Of a DNA stretch of 55,233 nucleotides, positions 48,467 to 55,233 are shown piece after piece. This stretch comes from Streptococcus sp. sy004. Its GTDB lineage: Bacteria; Bacillota; Bacilli; Lactobacillales; Streptococcaceae. The notes below the pieces were generated by a model. That model did not search any database. It had not been told where the DNA came from and was given only the letters and a program-made list of their open reading frames with translations. The first letter of the stretch is position 1. Every line of letters begins with the position of its first letter. The stretch lies in NCBI RefSeq assembly GCF_007859205.1, contig NZ_VOHP01000001.1:478796-534028 (forward strand). Reading direction: 5' to 3'. Both the position numbers and the translations under genes were made by a program.

Positions 48467-48847
48467 TTAATGATTAGCTAAACGAATCACTTCTACTTTA
48501 TAACCATCTGGATCAACCACAAAATAATAGTGTGGTGCTTGACCTGGCAAACCTTTGAGGTCTGTTACTTCATAGCCTGCTTCTTGATGTGCCTGGTGAG
48601 TCGCCTCAAGATCCTCAACACCGACAGCCAAATGACCATAGCCATTACCCAAATCATAACCTGGATGATCATAATTATAGGTCAATTCTAATTCAAAATC
48701 TTCCCCTTCTGTTTTAAGAAAAGCCAAAGTAAATTTATGGTCAGGAAAGTCTTTACGACGGTCTTCTTTGAATGGAAAAGCCTTCGTGTAAAAAGCGATT
48801 GATTCTTCCAAGTTTTTCACTCGAATACAAGTATGTAATAATTTCAT
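48467..48847 (-). CDS. gloA: Lactoylglutathione lyase (glyoxalase I family)
   Basis: A 126-residue VOC-fold metalloenzyme of the glyoxalase I type, which detoxifies methylglyoxal as a thiol adduct. Metal ligands fit His in LLHTCIRV, Glu in FELELTYNY, His in GYGHLAVGV and Glu in GYKVEVIRL. AGGAGG precedes a double ATG; the second (48847) has better spacing. It follows the LtrA gene by 36 bases with no promoter evident. Confidence 0.88.
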   Translation of the reverse strand: MKLLHTCIRVKNLEESIAFYTKAFPFKEDRRKDFPDHKFTLAFLKTEGEDFELELTYNYDHPGYDLGNGYGHLAVGVEDLEATHQAHQEAGYEVTDLKGLPGQAPHYYFVVDPDGYKVEVIRLANH

Positions 48848-48883
48848 CATCTTCCTCCTATAGCTATTATCTACTAATTAGTT

Positions 48884-50011
48884 CTATTTTTCAAGTGAAA
48901 GCATTTTATTCCGCTTTTCTTGCGATTGATAAAAAGTCATAAAAAGCTGAACTAAGGCCAGTCCCATCAGAAAAACACTTAATAAAACGATTAAAGAATC
49001 ATGTATAAACCATAAACTTATCCCAGCTGAAGTAAGAAAAATCAAGACACTTTTTAAGACGTAAGCAGAAGAAAACTGTAAATGTGGTTTATTATAATGT
49101 CCCAAACATAACATCGAACCATAAAAACTAGCTAAGCCTAGATAAAACAAGACAAAGACAAAATAAGGATTGGCAGCTTTTTCTGCTAAAAAACTAAGAG
49201 ATACTGTTATCAGACCAATACTCATGATAATAGGATAATGCAAATAAACCATCTTCATGCCTAAGGTTTCTCTAGATTCATCAACAGCAAGGTCCATTTC
49301 TCCAAAATAATAAAGGAAAATCATTCCGATAATCGCAAAATTCAAAATAGCAGACCAAGACAAGTGTTCTTTTGTCATGAAAGGAGCTGCTCCTGAAATA
49401 ATCATCTCACCTAGGGCAATAATGACAATTAAAGATAATCGCTCAACCAGATGAGGAAAGTTGACTGGAACCGCTGCCGCCTGCTTCCTATAAAATAAGG
49501 GGAAAATGATACTGATTATCATGCCGATTGAATAGATATTGATACCAATCTCATAAGGCAATAAGACACCGACAAAGACAAAGACGATACGAAGCCCTAG
49601 TGTTTTCAAAAACACAGTAATCACTTCTTGATTGGCCTTGTCTGCATGCCGATATTCTAAAAAATATTGGATAAACAGACTTATAGACAAGGTACCCACC
49701 ATTAAAGAAAACGGCACAAAATTGCTTTCCCAATCCGTTGTAAAAGAATTGGAAATTAGGAGTAGAATCCCCATGTTAATCAACATAATAAACAAATTCT
49801 TCAACGAATTTTGACCATAACGATTGGTAAATAACGTTTGATGTATCCAGGTATTGATTAAAATAATCATAGCCCAAAGAAATGTTAGAAAACTTCCCAA
49901 ACTAATCACACCACCTTCTAAATGATGGATCAAATTAGTACTTTTTGATAAGGCATAGACAAATACCAAGTCAAAAAAAAGTTCAGTAAATTCTACTTTT
50001 TTATGTGGCAA
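48884..50011 (-). CDS. LtrA-domain (low temperature requirement A) membrane protein
   Basis: A 375-residue protein with about eleven membrane segments. The family signature is near the start: VEFTELFFDLVFVYALS; later ERLSLIVIIALGEMII is also typical. The family name comes from a Listeria gene needed for growth in the cold; its molecular role is unknown. It starts with TTG at 50011 (GGAGG 9 bases upstream) and overlaps the exporter gene by 11 bases, so it is coupled to it. Confidence 0.82.
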   Translation of the reverse strand: MPHKKVEFTELFFDLVFVYALSKSTNLIHHLEGGVISLGSFLTFLWAMIILINTWIHQTLFTNRYGQNSLKNLFIMLINMGILLLISNSFTTDWESNFVPFSLMVGTLSISLFIQYFLEYRHADKANQEVITVFLKTLGLRIVFVFVGVLLPYEIGINIYSIGMIISIIFPLFYRKQAAAVPVNFPHLVERLSLIVIIALGEMIISGAAPFMTKEHLSWSAILNFAIIGMIFLYYFGEMDLAVDESRETLGMKMVYLHYPIIMSIGLITVSLSFLAEKAANPYFVFVLFYLGLASFYGSMLCLGHYNKPHLQFSSAYVLKSVLIFLTSAGISLWFIHDSLIVLLSVFLMGLALVQLFMTFYQSQEKRNKMLSLEK

Positions 50012-51794
50012 GTGGATTTTCCTCCTTCTTCTCTTGATTAAATTGACTCATGTAAAGATCATAATAAAATCCTTTGTCTGCCAAAAGACTCTCATGGTTA
50101 CCCTGCTCGATAATCTGCCCATCTTTTAAGACCAGAATCTTATCCGCTTCTTGAATGGTTGATAGACGATGAGCAATGACAAAACTAGTACGACCTTCCA
50201 TCAAGCGTTTCATCGCACGCTGAATCAGGAGTTCCAAGCGAGTATCAACAGATGAGGTCGCTTCATCCAAAATCAAAATCTTAGGATCGGCCAACAAGGC
50301 ACGTGCAATGGTCAATAACTGTTTCTGACCAAGTGAGATATTACTTGATTCTTGATTCATTTCCATATTATAACCATTTGGCAAGGTACGGATAAAATGA
50401 TCCACATTGGCAGTTTTAGCAGCGTTCACGATTTCTTCATCCGTAGCATCAAGACGGGCAAAGCGTAGGTTATCCTTGATACTCCCCTCATAGAGCCAAG
50501 CGTCTTGTAAAACCATGCCAAATTGTTGACGATAGGCTTGACGAGATAGGTGACGAATGTCTTGACCATCTACCTTAATCGCCCCTGCTGTCACATCATA
50601 AAAGCGCATTAACAAGTTAATCAAGGTCGTCTTACCAGCTCCTGTAGGACCAACGATAGCCACCATTTCACCTGGTTTGACATCCAGATTAAAGTCACGA
50701 ATCAAAGGACGATCCTCACTATATTGAAAATGAACCCCTTCAAAACTCACTTGACCAGTTAGGGCATTTGTCAAGCTGACTTGCTCACCATTAACTTCAT
50801 CAGCCTCGTCTAGAACTTGGAAAATTCTCTCCAAAGAGGACTTGGCACTCTGTAAGGTTGAAGCTAGCTGCGTTAAGGTTTGAATGGGCTGACTAATCTG
50901 CCAAATGTACTGAACAAAAGCCTGCATGTTACCGATACTCAATTTACCTGCGATAACTTGTAAACCACCTAAAAATGCTAGGACTAGATACAACAGATCA
51001 GATAAGCCATTAAGAACTGGCATCATGACACCTGACATAAAACTAGCCTTGAACCCAACCCTTTGTAGTTTTTCTGTGATACGGCGAAATTCTTCTTGGG
51101 AACTGTCTTCACGACCATAGAGTTTGATGATGTTAAAACCTGTCAGATTTTCTTGAACAAAACCATTCATCTCACCCAAGGTATCAGCTTGCTCCTTAAA
51201 GTAAGGTTGAGATTTTTTAAGAATAAAACTAGCACTAAAATAAGTAATAGGAATACTAATCAAGACCACTAGGGCTAATTGAACATTGAGATAAAAGACC
51301 ATCCCCATGACCATAAGCAGTGTAAAAATAGCATTGATGACTTGAAGAAAACTCTGTTGTAGAGCATTTGAAGTTGCTTCAACGTCACTGGTAAAGCGTC
51401 CCAACAAATCGCCAAACTGGTGTTTATCAAAATAAGAAACTGGCAGGGTATTGATTTTTTGACTCAAATCTCGACGTAAGTCACGCGTACTGGCCTGAAC
51501 TACATTGGTCATGTAATAGTTGGCACCATAAGACCCTGCACTATACAACAAGGCTCTGATACCATAGACAAGTAGCACCCAAGCAACATAGCTGACATTG
51601 ATGTTGGCACCCGCTACGCCTTTGGCCATGGCAAGTAAGTTACTGGTCAATTCTGTGATAATTAAACCCAAAATAAACGGCTCTAAGACACTCATGACAA
51701 CACTTATAATCTTTAGAAAAATAGCTAGGTAGAGTTGCCCTTGATAGGCTTTTAAGTAACCCCAAATTCGAATAAAAACATTTTCTTGGCGCAT
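50001..51794 (-). CDS. ABC exporter half-transporter (catalytically complete subunit), second pair
   Basis: A 597-residue exporter half: membrane domain (about 20-320) and nucleotide-binding domain with Walker A GPTGAGKTT, altered signature NISLGQKQLL and complete Walker B ILILDEATSSVD. It pairs with the upstream gene, whose Walker B lacks the Glu. The architecture repeats that of the pair at 23975-27515. Gap to the partner 8 bases. Confidence 0.88.
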   Translation of the reverse strand: MRQENVFIRIWGYLKAYQGQLYLAIFLKIISVVMSVLEPFILGLIITELTSNLLAMAKGVAGANINVSYVAWVLLVYGIRALLYSAGSYGANYYMTNVVQASTRDLRRDLSQKINTLPVSYFDKHQFGDLLGRFTSDVEATSNALQQSFLQVINAIFTLLMVMGMVFYLNVQLALVVLISIPITYFSASFILKKSQPYFKEQADTLGEMNGFVQENLTGFNIIKLYGREDSSQEEFRRITEKLQRVGFKASFMSGVMMPVLNGLSDLLYLVLAFLGGLQVIAGKLSIGNMQAFVQYIWQISQPIQTLTQLASTLQSAKSSLERIFQVLDEADEVNGEQVSLTNALTGQVSFEGVHFQYSEDRPLIRDFNLDVKPGEMVAIVGPTGAGKTTLINLLMRFYDVTAGAIKVDGQDIRHLSRQAYRQQFGMVLQDAWLYEGSIKDNLRFARLDATDEEIVNAAKTANVDHFIRTLPNGYNMEMNQESSNISLGQKQLLTIARALLADPKILILDEATSSVDTRLELLIQRAMKRLMEGRTSFVIAHRLSTIQEADKILVLKDGQIIEQGNHESLLADKGFYYDLYMSQFNQEKKEENPLAT

Positions 51795-51802
51795 CTTATC
51801 TC

Positions 51803-53539
51803 CTATTCTTCTGTTAAACTCTGATTGTTCAGTTGCGAGTTGGCAATTTCACGATAAATGTCATTCGATGCCACCAATTCTTCGTGCTTGCCTCGGCCAA
51901 CGATTTTTCCTTTATCCAAAACAATGATTTGATCTGCATCCATAATAGTCCCAACACGTTGAGCAATAATAAGAACAGTCGCTTCCTTGGTCACTTCCTT
52001 CAAACGACGACGAAGTTCCGCATCCGTCTTATAATCCAAGGCAGAAAAAGAATCATCAAAAATATAAATATCAGGTTTTTTCACAACTGCACGAGCAATA
52101 GACAGACGTTGTTTTTGCCCACCGGATAGATTGCTTCCTCCTTCTGCCAAATGCGTGGCATAGCCTGTTTCACGGCTAGCAATAAATTCACTGGCTTGAG
52201 CAACATCGGTCGCCTGGTCTAGCTCTTTTACCGTGGCATTTTCCTTACCATACTTCAAGTTTTCTTCAATGGTTCCTGTGAAAAGCAAGGCTTTTTGAGG
52301 AATAAAACCAATCTTAGCACGCAAGGCCTTGAGATTATATTGACGCACGTCAACCCCATCAACTAGAATTCGTCCTAAGGTCACATCAAAAAAGCGAGGA
52401 ATCAAATTAACCAAAGACGACTTCCCTGAGCCTGTTGAACCAATAAAAGCAATAGTTTGACCTGGCTCTGTCTTAAAACTAATATCATGTAAGACAGGAC
52501 TCTCTGTTTCACCTGGATAGGCAAAAGTAACATTGTCAAATTCAAGATAACCTCGTGTTGATGTCTCAGTAACACCATCCTCGTTCAAACTAATGGAAAT
52601 TGGCATGTCTAAAACATCCTTAATCCGATGACTGGACACAGCAGTCTTAGGATACATGGTAAAGAGATTTGAAAACATCAAGAAAGAAAAGAGTGCATGA
52701 AAACTATATTCGATAAAAGCTACTAAGTCACCAATCTGTAATTGTCCTAAACCAAGTGGTTTCAAGGCAAACCAAATAATCGCAATAATCAAGGCGATAA
52801 TGATTTGAACAAAAAAGACTTCCGTTAGGGCAGTCAACTTAAAAACTTGACTAGCCGTTTGTCGATAGGCGTCATTTTCTTTGTCAAAACGTTGTTCTTG
52901 AAACTCTTCACGAGCAAAGGCTCTAATAACCCTAAGACCTGTTAAGTTTTCTCGAGCATACTGGTTGATTTTATCCAAGGTTGCCTGTTGCTTTTCAGAT
53001 AAGGGTGCCGTCTTAACCGCCACATACCAAACTGCCCAAGCTAAAAATGGAAGGGAAACCGCGACTGTCCAAGCTAGAGAAGGACTGGTCAAGAGTACCA
53101 TGACAATACTAGATACCATCATCATTGGGGTAATCGCTCCAACCCTTAGACTTTGTTCAGCAAACTGCATCAAGACATAAGCGTCGCTTGTCATTCTAGT
53201 CACTAGAGAGGACACACCGATTTTTTCATATTCTGCATGAGAATAGGTTTGTAGTTTCGCATACATATCATTTCTCATGTCCTTAATCATTGTCGTGGTC
53301 AATTTTCCTGAAGCATAAATCAACATCACGCGCCCCAAAATGCCAAGAAGAACTAAGGCAAACATTATCCAAGCCCAAAAATAAAGCTGGTCCAAACGAT
53401 TAACCGTAATCGCCTCATCAATCATCTTCGCCAGGACCGTTGGCAGACCTAAAATCGACACAATAAACAATAAAGCACCAATAAAATCCAAGATAAGCCA
53501 TTTGGGATAGTGCTTTAAATAAGACCAAATTAATCTCAT
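51803..53539 (-). CDS. ABC exporter half-transporter (degenerate Walker B subunit), second pair
   Basis: A 578-residue exporter half: Walker A GSTGSGKSS, canonical signature [10 protein letters not shown], degenerate Walker B IYIFDDSFSALD. GGAGG precedes the ATG at 53539. First gene of an operon with its partner, the LtrA gene and gloA. No regulator gene is attached, unlike the first pair. Heterodimeric multidrug-type exporter; substrate unknown. Confidence 0.88.
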   Translation of the reverse strand: MRLIWSYLKHYPKWLILDFIGALLFIVSILGLPTVLAKMIDEAITVNRLDQLYFWAWIMFALVLLGILGRVMLIYASGKLTTTMIKDMRNDMYAKLQTYSHAEYEKIGVSSLVTRMTSDAYVLMQFAEQSLRVGAITPMMMVSSIVMVLLTSPSLAWTVAVSLPFLAWAVWYVAVKTAPLSEKQQATLDKINQYARENLTGLRVIRAFAREEFQEQRFDKENDAYRQTASQVFKLTALTEVFFVQIIIALIIAIIWFALKPLGLGQLQIGDLVAFIEYSFHALFSFLMFSNLFTMYPKTAVSSHRIKDVLDMPISISLNEDGVTETSTRGYLEFDNVTFAYPGETESPVLHDISFKTEPGQTIAFIGSTGSGKSSLVNLIPRFFDVTLGRILVDGVDVRQYNLKALRAKIGFIPQKALLFTGTIEENLKYGKENATVKELDQATDVAQASEFIASRETGYATHLAEGGSNLSGGQKQRLSIARAVVKKPDIYIFDDSFSALDYKTDAELRRRLKEVTKEATVLIIAQRVGTIMDADQIIVLDKGKIVGRGKHEELVASNDIYREIANSQLNNQSLTEE

Positions 53540-53622
53540 TTTTCCTCCATATACTTAAAAAGGCATAGAACACTTTCTAAGCCTAATCTAATTGCTCTTT
53601 CTGAGCTCCCGTTAGCTGTTCT

Positions 53623-53665
53623 ATTATAGCATAGAAATACTCAAGCGACAAGAATATGCTATAAT
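53623..53665. promoter_or_regulatory. Divergent extended -10 promoters in an inverted repeat
   Basis: TATGCTATAAT occurs on the plus strand at 53655-53665 (deacetylase gene) and on the minus strand at 53633-53623 (exporter operon), 21 bases apart. Each is an extended -10 (TGC plus TATAAT) and the two form an 11-base perfect inverted repeat. Confidence 0.7.
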
Positions 53666-53689
53666 AAAGAAAAACTAGAGGAGATTTCC

Positions 53690-54577
53690 ATGCCCTACCG
53701 AAACCGACGAACCAAACGGATTTTGACTATTGTCAATATTGTTTTACTACTTGCTATTTTTCTTATCTTAAGCTTAATAGCTTGGTATTGGTTTGATAAA
53801 TCAAGTCATACGACTCTTCAATCAATAACACCCACTATTCAAGAAGAAAAAGTAAAAGAATCAGAAAACAGTGATACGGTCACTTGGGTCACAAAAGACG
53901 ACCCCGTTCAAATTCCTATTTTAATGTATCACGCCATTCATGTAATGGCTCCCGAAGAAGAAAATAATGCCAATCTCATCTTAGATCCAACTATTTTTGA
54001 AGAACAAATTAAAGCCATGATTGAGGCTGGTTATTATTTCCTCAGTCCTGAAGAAGCCTACCAAGCCCTCACCAAAAATCAAGTACCCCAAGAAAAAGTG
54101 GTTTGGCTGACTTTTGATGATAGCCTGATTGACTTTTATACCATTGCTTTTCCTATTTTAGAAAAATATGGTGTCAAGGCAACAAATAATGTGATTACAT
54201 CCTATACAGAAGAACAACGGGCAGCTAATCTCAGTGTAGAACAAATGCAAGAAATGAAAGCTAAAGGCATTTCCTTTCAAAGTCATAGTGCCAGCCATCC
54301 TGATTTAGAATATGCTGACAGTAGCATTCAAACACAGGAACTAACTAACTCTAAAGATTTTTTAGATCAAGCATTAAACCAAAATACCATGACGCTTGCC
54401 TACCCTGCTGGTCGCTATTCTGATGACTTGCTCACCTTAGTTAATCAATCTTATCAGCTTGGTCTAACCACTAACGAAGGAATCGCTAGTTTGGCTAATG
54501 GACTACTCACCCTCAATCGCATCCGTATTCTTCCTACCACAAGTGCTGAAATACTACTAACCCAACTACAACCATGA
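53690..54577 (+). CDS. Membrane-anchored polysaccharide deacetylase (NodB domain)
   Basis: A 295-residue protein: basic N-terminus, one membrane helix (about 12-30), linker, then a NodB/CE4 deacetylase domain outside the cell. Catalytic motif 1 is VWLTFDDSLIDF, motif 2 is HSASHPDL with the metal-binding HxxxH, and motif 3 is AYPAGRYSDD. The second Asp of motif 1 binds metal. Targets of the family include peptidoglycan GlcNAc and poly-GlcNAc; the exact one is not resolved. GAGGAG precedes the ATG; the gene is divergent from the exporter operon. Confidence 0.88.
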   Translation: MPYRNRRTKRILTIVNIVLLLAIFLILSLIAWYWFDKSSHTTLQSITPTIQEEKVKESENSDTVTWVTKDDPVQIPILMYHAIHVMAPEEENNANLILDPTIFEEQIKAMIEAGYYFLSPEEAYQALTKNQVPQEKVVWLTFDDSLIDFYTIAFPILEKYGVKATNNVITSYTEEQRAANLSVEQMQEMKAKGISFQSHSASHPDLEYADSSIQTQELTNSKDFLDQALNQNTMTLAYPAGRYSDDLLTLVNQSYQLGLTTNEGIASLANGLLTLNRIRILPTTSAEILLTQLQP

Positions 54578-54596
54578 CATCATTTCAATATAAAGA

Positions 54597-54624
54597 AAAA
54601 ACTCTTGAAAAATCAAGAGTTTTT
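54597..54624. terminator. Bidirectional terminator between the deacetylase and paralogue 3
   Basis: AAAAACTCTTGA-AAAA-TCAAGAGTTTTT, 20 bases past the deacetylase stop and 32 past the paralogue 3 stop. Confidence 0.85.
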
Positions 54625-54655
54625 ATCTTTGTCTAAATCTGATTAATTAGTCTAA

Positions 54656-55233
54656 TTAATCCTCTTTACGACGACGTTTGCCTGCAAGACCAAGAGCAGT
54701 CAAAATCATACCCACACCAAGAGCTGACGCTGTTGCTGTGTTTTCCGTTCCTGTATTTGGAAGAACTTCTAGTTTGTTTGTTGTCTTAGTTACTGGTGCT
54801 GGCTTCGCCTCAGCTGATTTAGTTGGATTTGGTGTTTTTGGAGAATGTGGTGTCATAACACTTGGTTCATCCTCCTTCACAACCTTACGATAAGTATGGA
54901 CTGGGTTACCATTCTCATCTGTTGTACTTGAGACAATCTCGTAATCTGGAATGTCCTTAGATGGCACATTACCTTCTTCATTAGGAAGGATTGGGTTACC
55001 ATCGCCGTCTACGAATGAGGTTGTTGTTTTCACAACTTTACGGTAAGTGTAAACCACATTGCCGTTTTCATCCGTGCTTGAACCTACTAGCTCATAGCCT
55101 GAGATATCCTTAGATGGCACATTACCTTCTTCATTAGGAAGGATTGGGTTACCATCGCCGTCTACGAATGAGGTTGTTGTTTTCACAACTTTACGGTAAG
55201 TGTAAACCACATTGCCGTTTTCATCTGTGCTTG
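54656..55233 (-). CDS. LPNTG-anchored surface protein, paralogue 3 (C-terminal part only)
   Basis: An open frame enters from the right edge and ends at 54656, so at least 192 C-terminal residues are present. It contains 51-residue MucBP-like repeats (SFVDGDGNPILPNEEG, then YRKV), a Pro/Lys linker (MTPHSPKTPNP), LPNTG, a hydrophobic helix and KRRRKED. The last 110 residues are nearly identical to paralogue 2, about 95% at DNA level over the final 220 bases by eye. The GTG-like internal start near 55210 is not a real start. Promoter and N-terminus lie outside the window. Confidence 0.92.
   Translation of the reverse strand, partial: STDENGNVVYTYRKVVKTTTSFVDGDGNPILPNEEGNVPSKDISGYELVGSSTDENGNVVYTYRKVVKTTTSFVDGDGNPILPNEEGNVPSKDIPDYEIVSSTTDENGNPVHTYRKVVKEDEPSVMTPHSPKTPNPTKSAEAKPAPVTKTTNKLEVLPNTGTENTATASALGVGMILTALGLAGKRRRKED
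54890..55233 (-). repeat. 153-bp MucBP-like repeats in paralogue 3
   Basis: The segment beginning ATTGGGTTACCATCGCC recurs at 54990 and 55143 (period 153). The array continues past the right edge. Confidence 0.9.

Noticed and set aside
49973..49981. Run of eight T in the LtrA coding sequence near codon 10, a possible slippage site
   Set aside because: The run encodes Leu-Phe-Phe of the conserved ELFFDLVF motif and eight A/T is common in AT-rich genomes. No evidence of switching; weak compared with the G tracts.

Overview
The window looks like a chromosomal segment of a Streptococcus (low-GC Firmicute). Gene order and proteins support this: prsA/trmR/pepF/coiA, nagB/rsuA divergent from queA, a two-receptor glnP with glnQ, murB-potABCD, and surface proteins with a YSIRK-type signal and an LPNTG sorting signal. 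The species cannot be read from the sequence. I saw no rRNA, tRNA, insertion sequence, prophage or CRISPR array. No stretch longer than 300 bases lacks a gene.

Layout. 1-4936 is the 5' part of a giant surface-protein gene (paralogue 1, minus strand; its C-terminus is outside the window). 5121-8479 is a T-box operon: a LURP-one family gene, then alaS. 8487-15550 holds prsA, trmR, a GNAT-HAD fusion with a DUF2200 gene, pepF, competence gene coiA and rsuA. 15547-16363 is the nagB/queA divergent control region. 17394-20797 holds a broken small gene, a membrane-anchored serine hydrolase and uvrB. 20864-23885 is glnPQ with a GlnR box. 23975-28008 is a MarR-controlled heterodimeric ABC exporter. 28088-32463 holds pcrA, pepV and a nitroreductase. 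32612-37555 is a complete 1647-residue surface adhesin (paralogue 2). 37762-39761 is a YeiH-type membrane protein divergent from a LysR regulator. 39769-41553 is uvrC. 41638-47684 holds potDCBA, murB and folC. 47752-48359 is msrB plus a lipase-like gene remnant. 48467-53539 is a second heterodimeric exporter operon with an LtrA-domain and a glyoxalase gene. 53690-54577 is a surface polysaccharide deacetylase. 54656-55233 is the 3' end of a third paralogous surface adhesin.

The most striking signal is in the promoters of paralogues 1 and 2. Each has a TTGACA box and a near-consensus -10 box separated by 18 bases, and most of that spacer is an uninterrupted run of G on the coding strand (10 and 11 G). 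Slippage in such a tract changes the -35/-10 spacing. This is the arrangement of promoter-spacer phase variation known from Neisseria porA and opc. Both promoters are followed, at the same distance, by a 15-base dyad whose arms differ by a paired (compensatory) change, and both genes start with TTG. I infer a family of CshA-like adhesins that can be switched on and off independently, whose repeats and shared ends also form long direct repeats around housekeeping genes.

Other regulation is readable from the sequence: a T-box with a textbook antiterminator matched to tRNA-Ala, a NagR-type operator at nagB, a GlnR box at glnPQ, a MarR-type operator inside its own promoter, and a candidate ComX box at coiA. 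Three genes (trmR, uvrC, the serine hydrolase) have a -10 box so close to the start codon that their mRNAs may be leaderless or nearly so.
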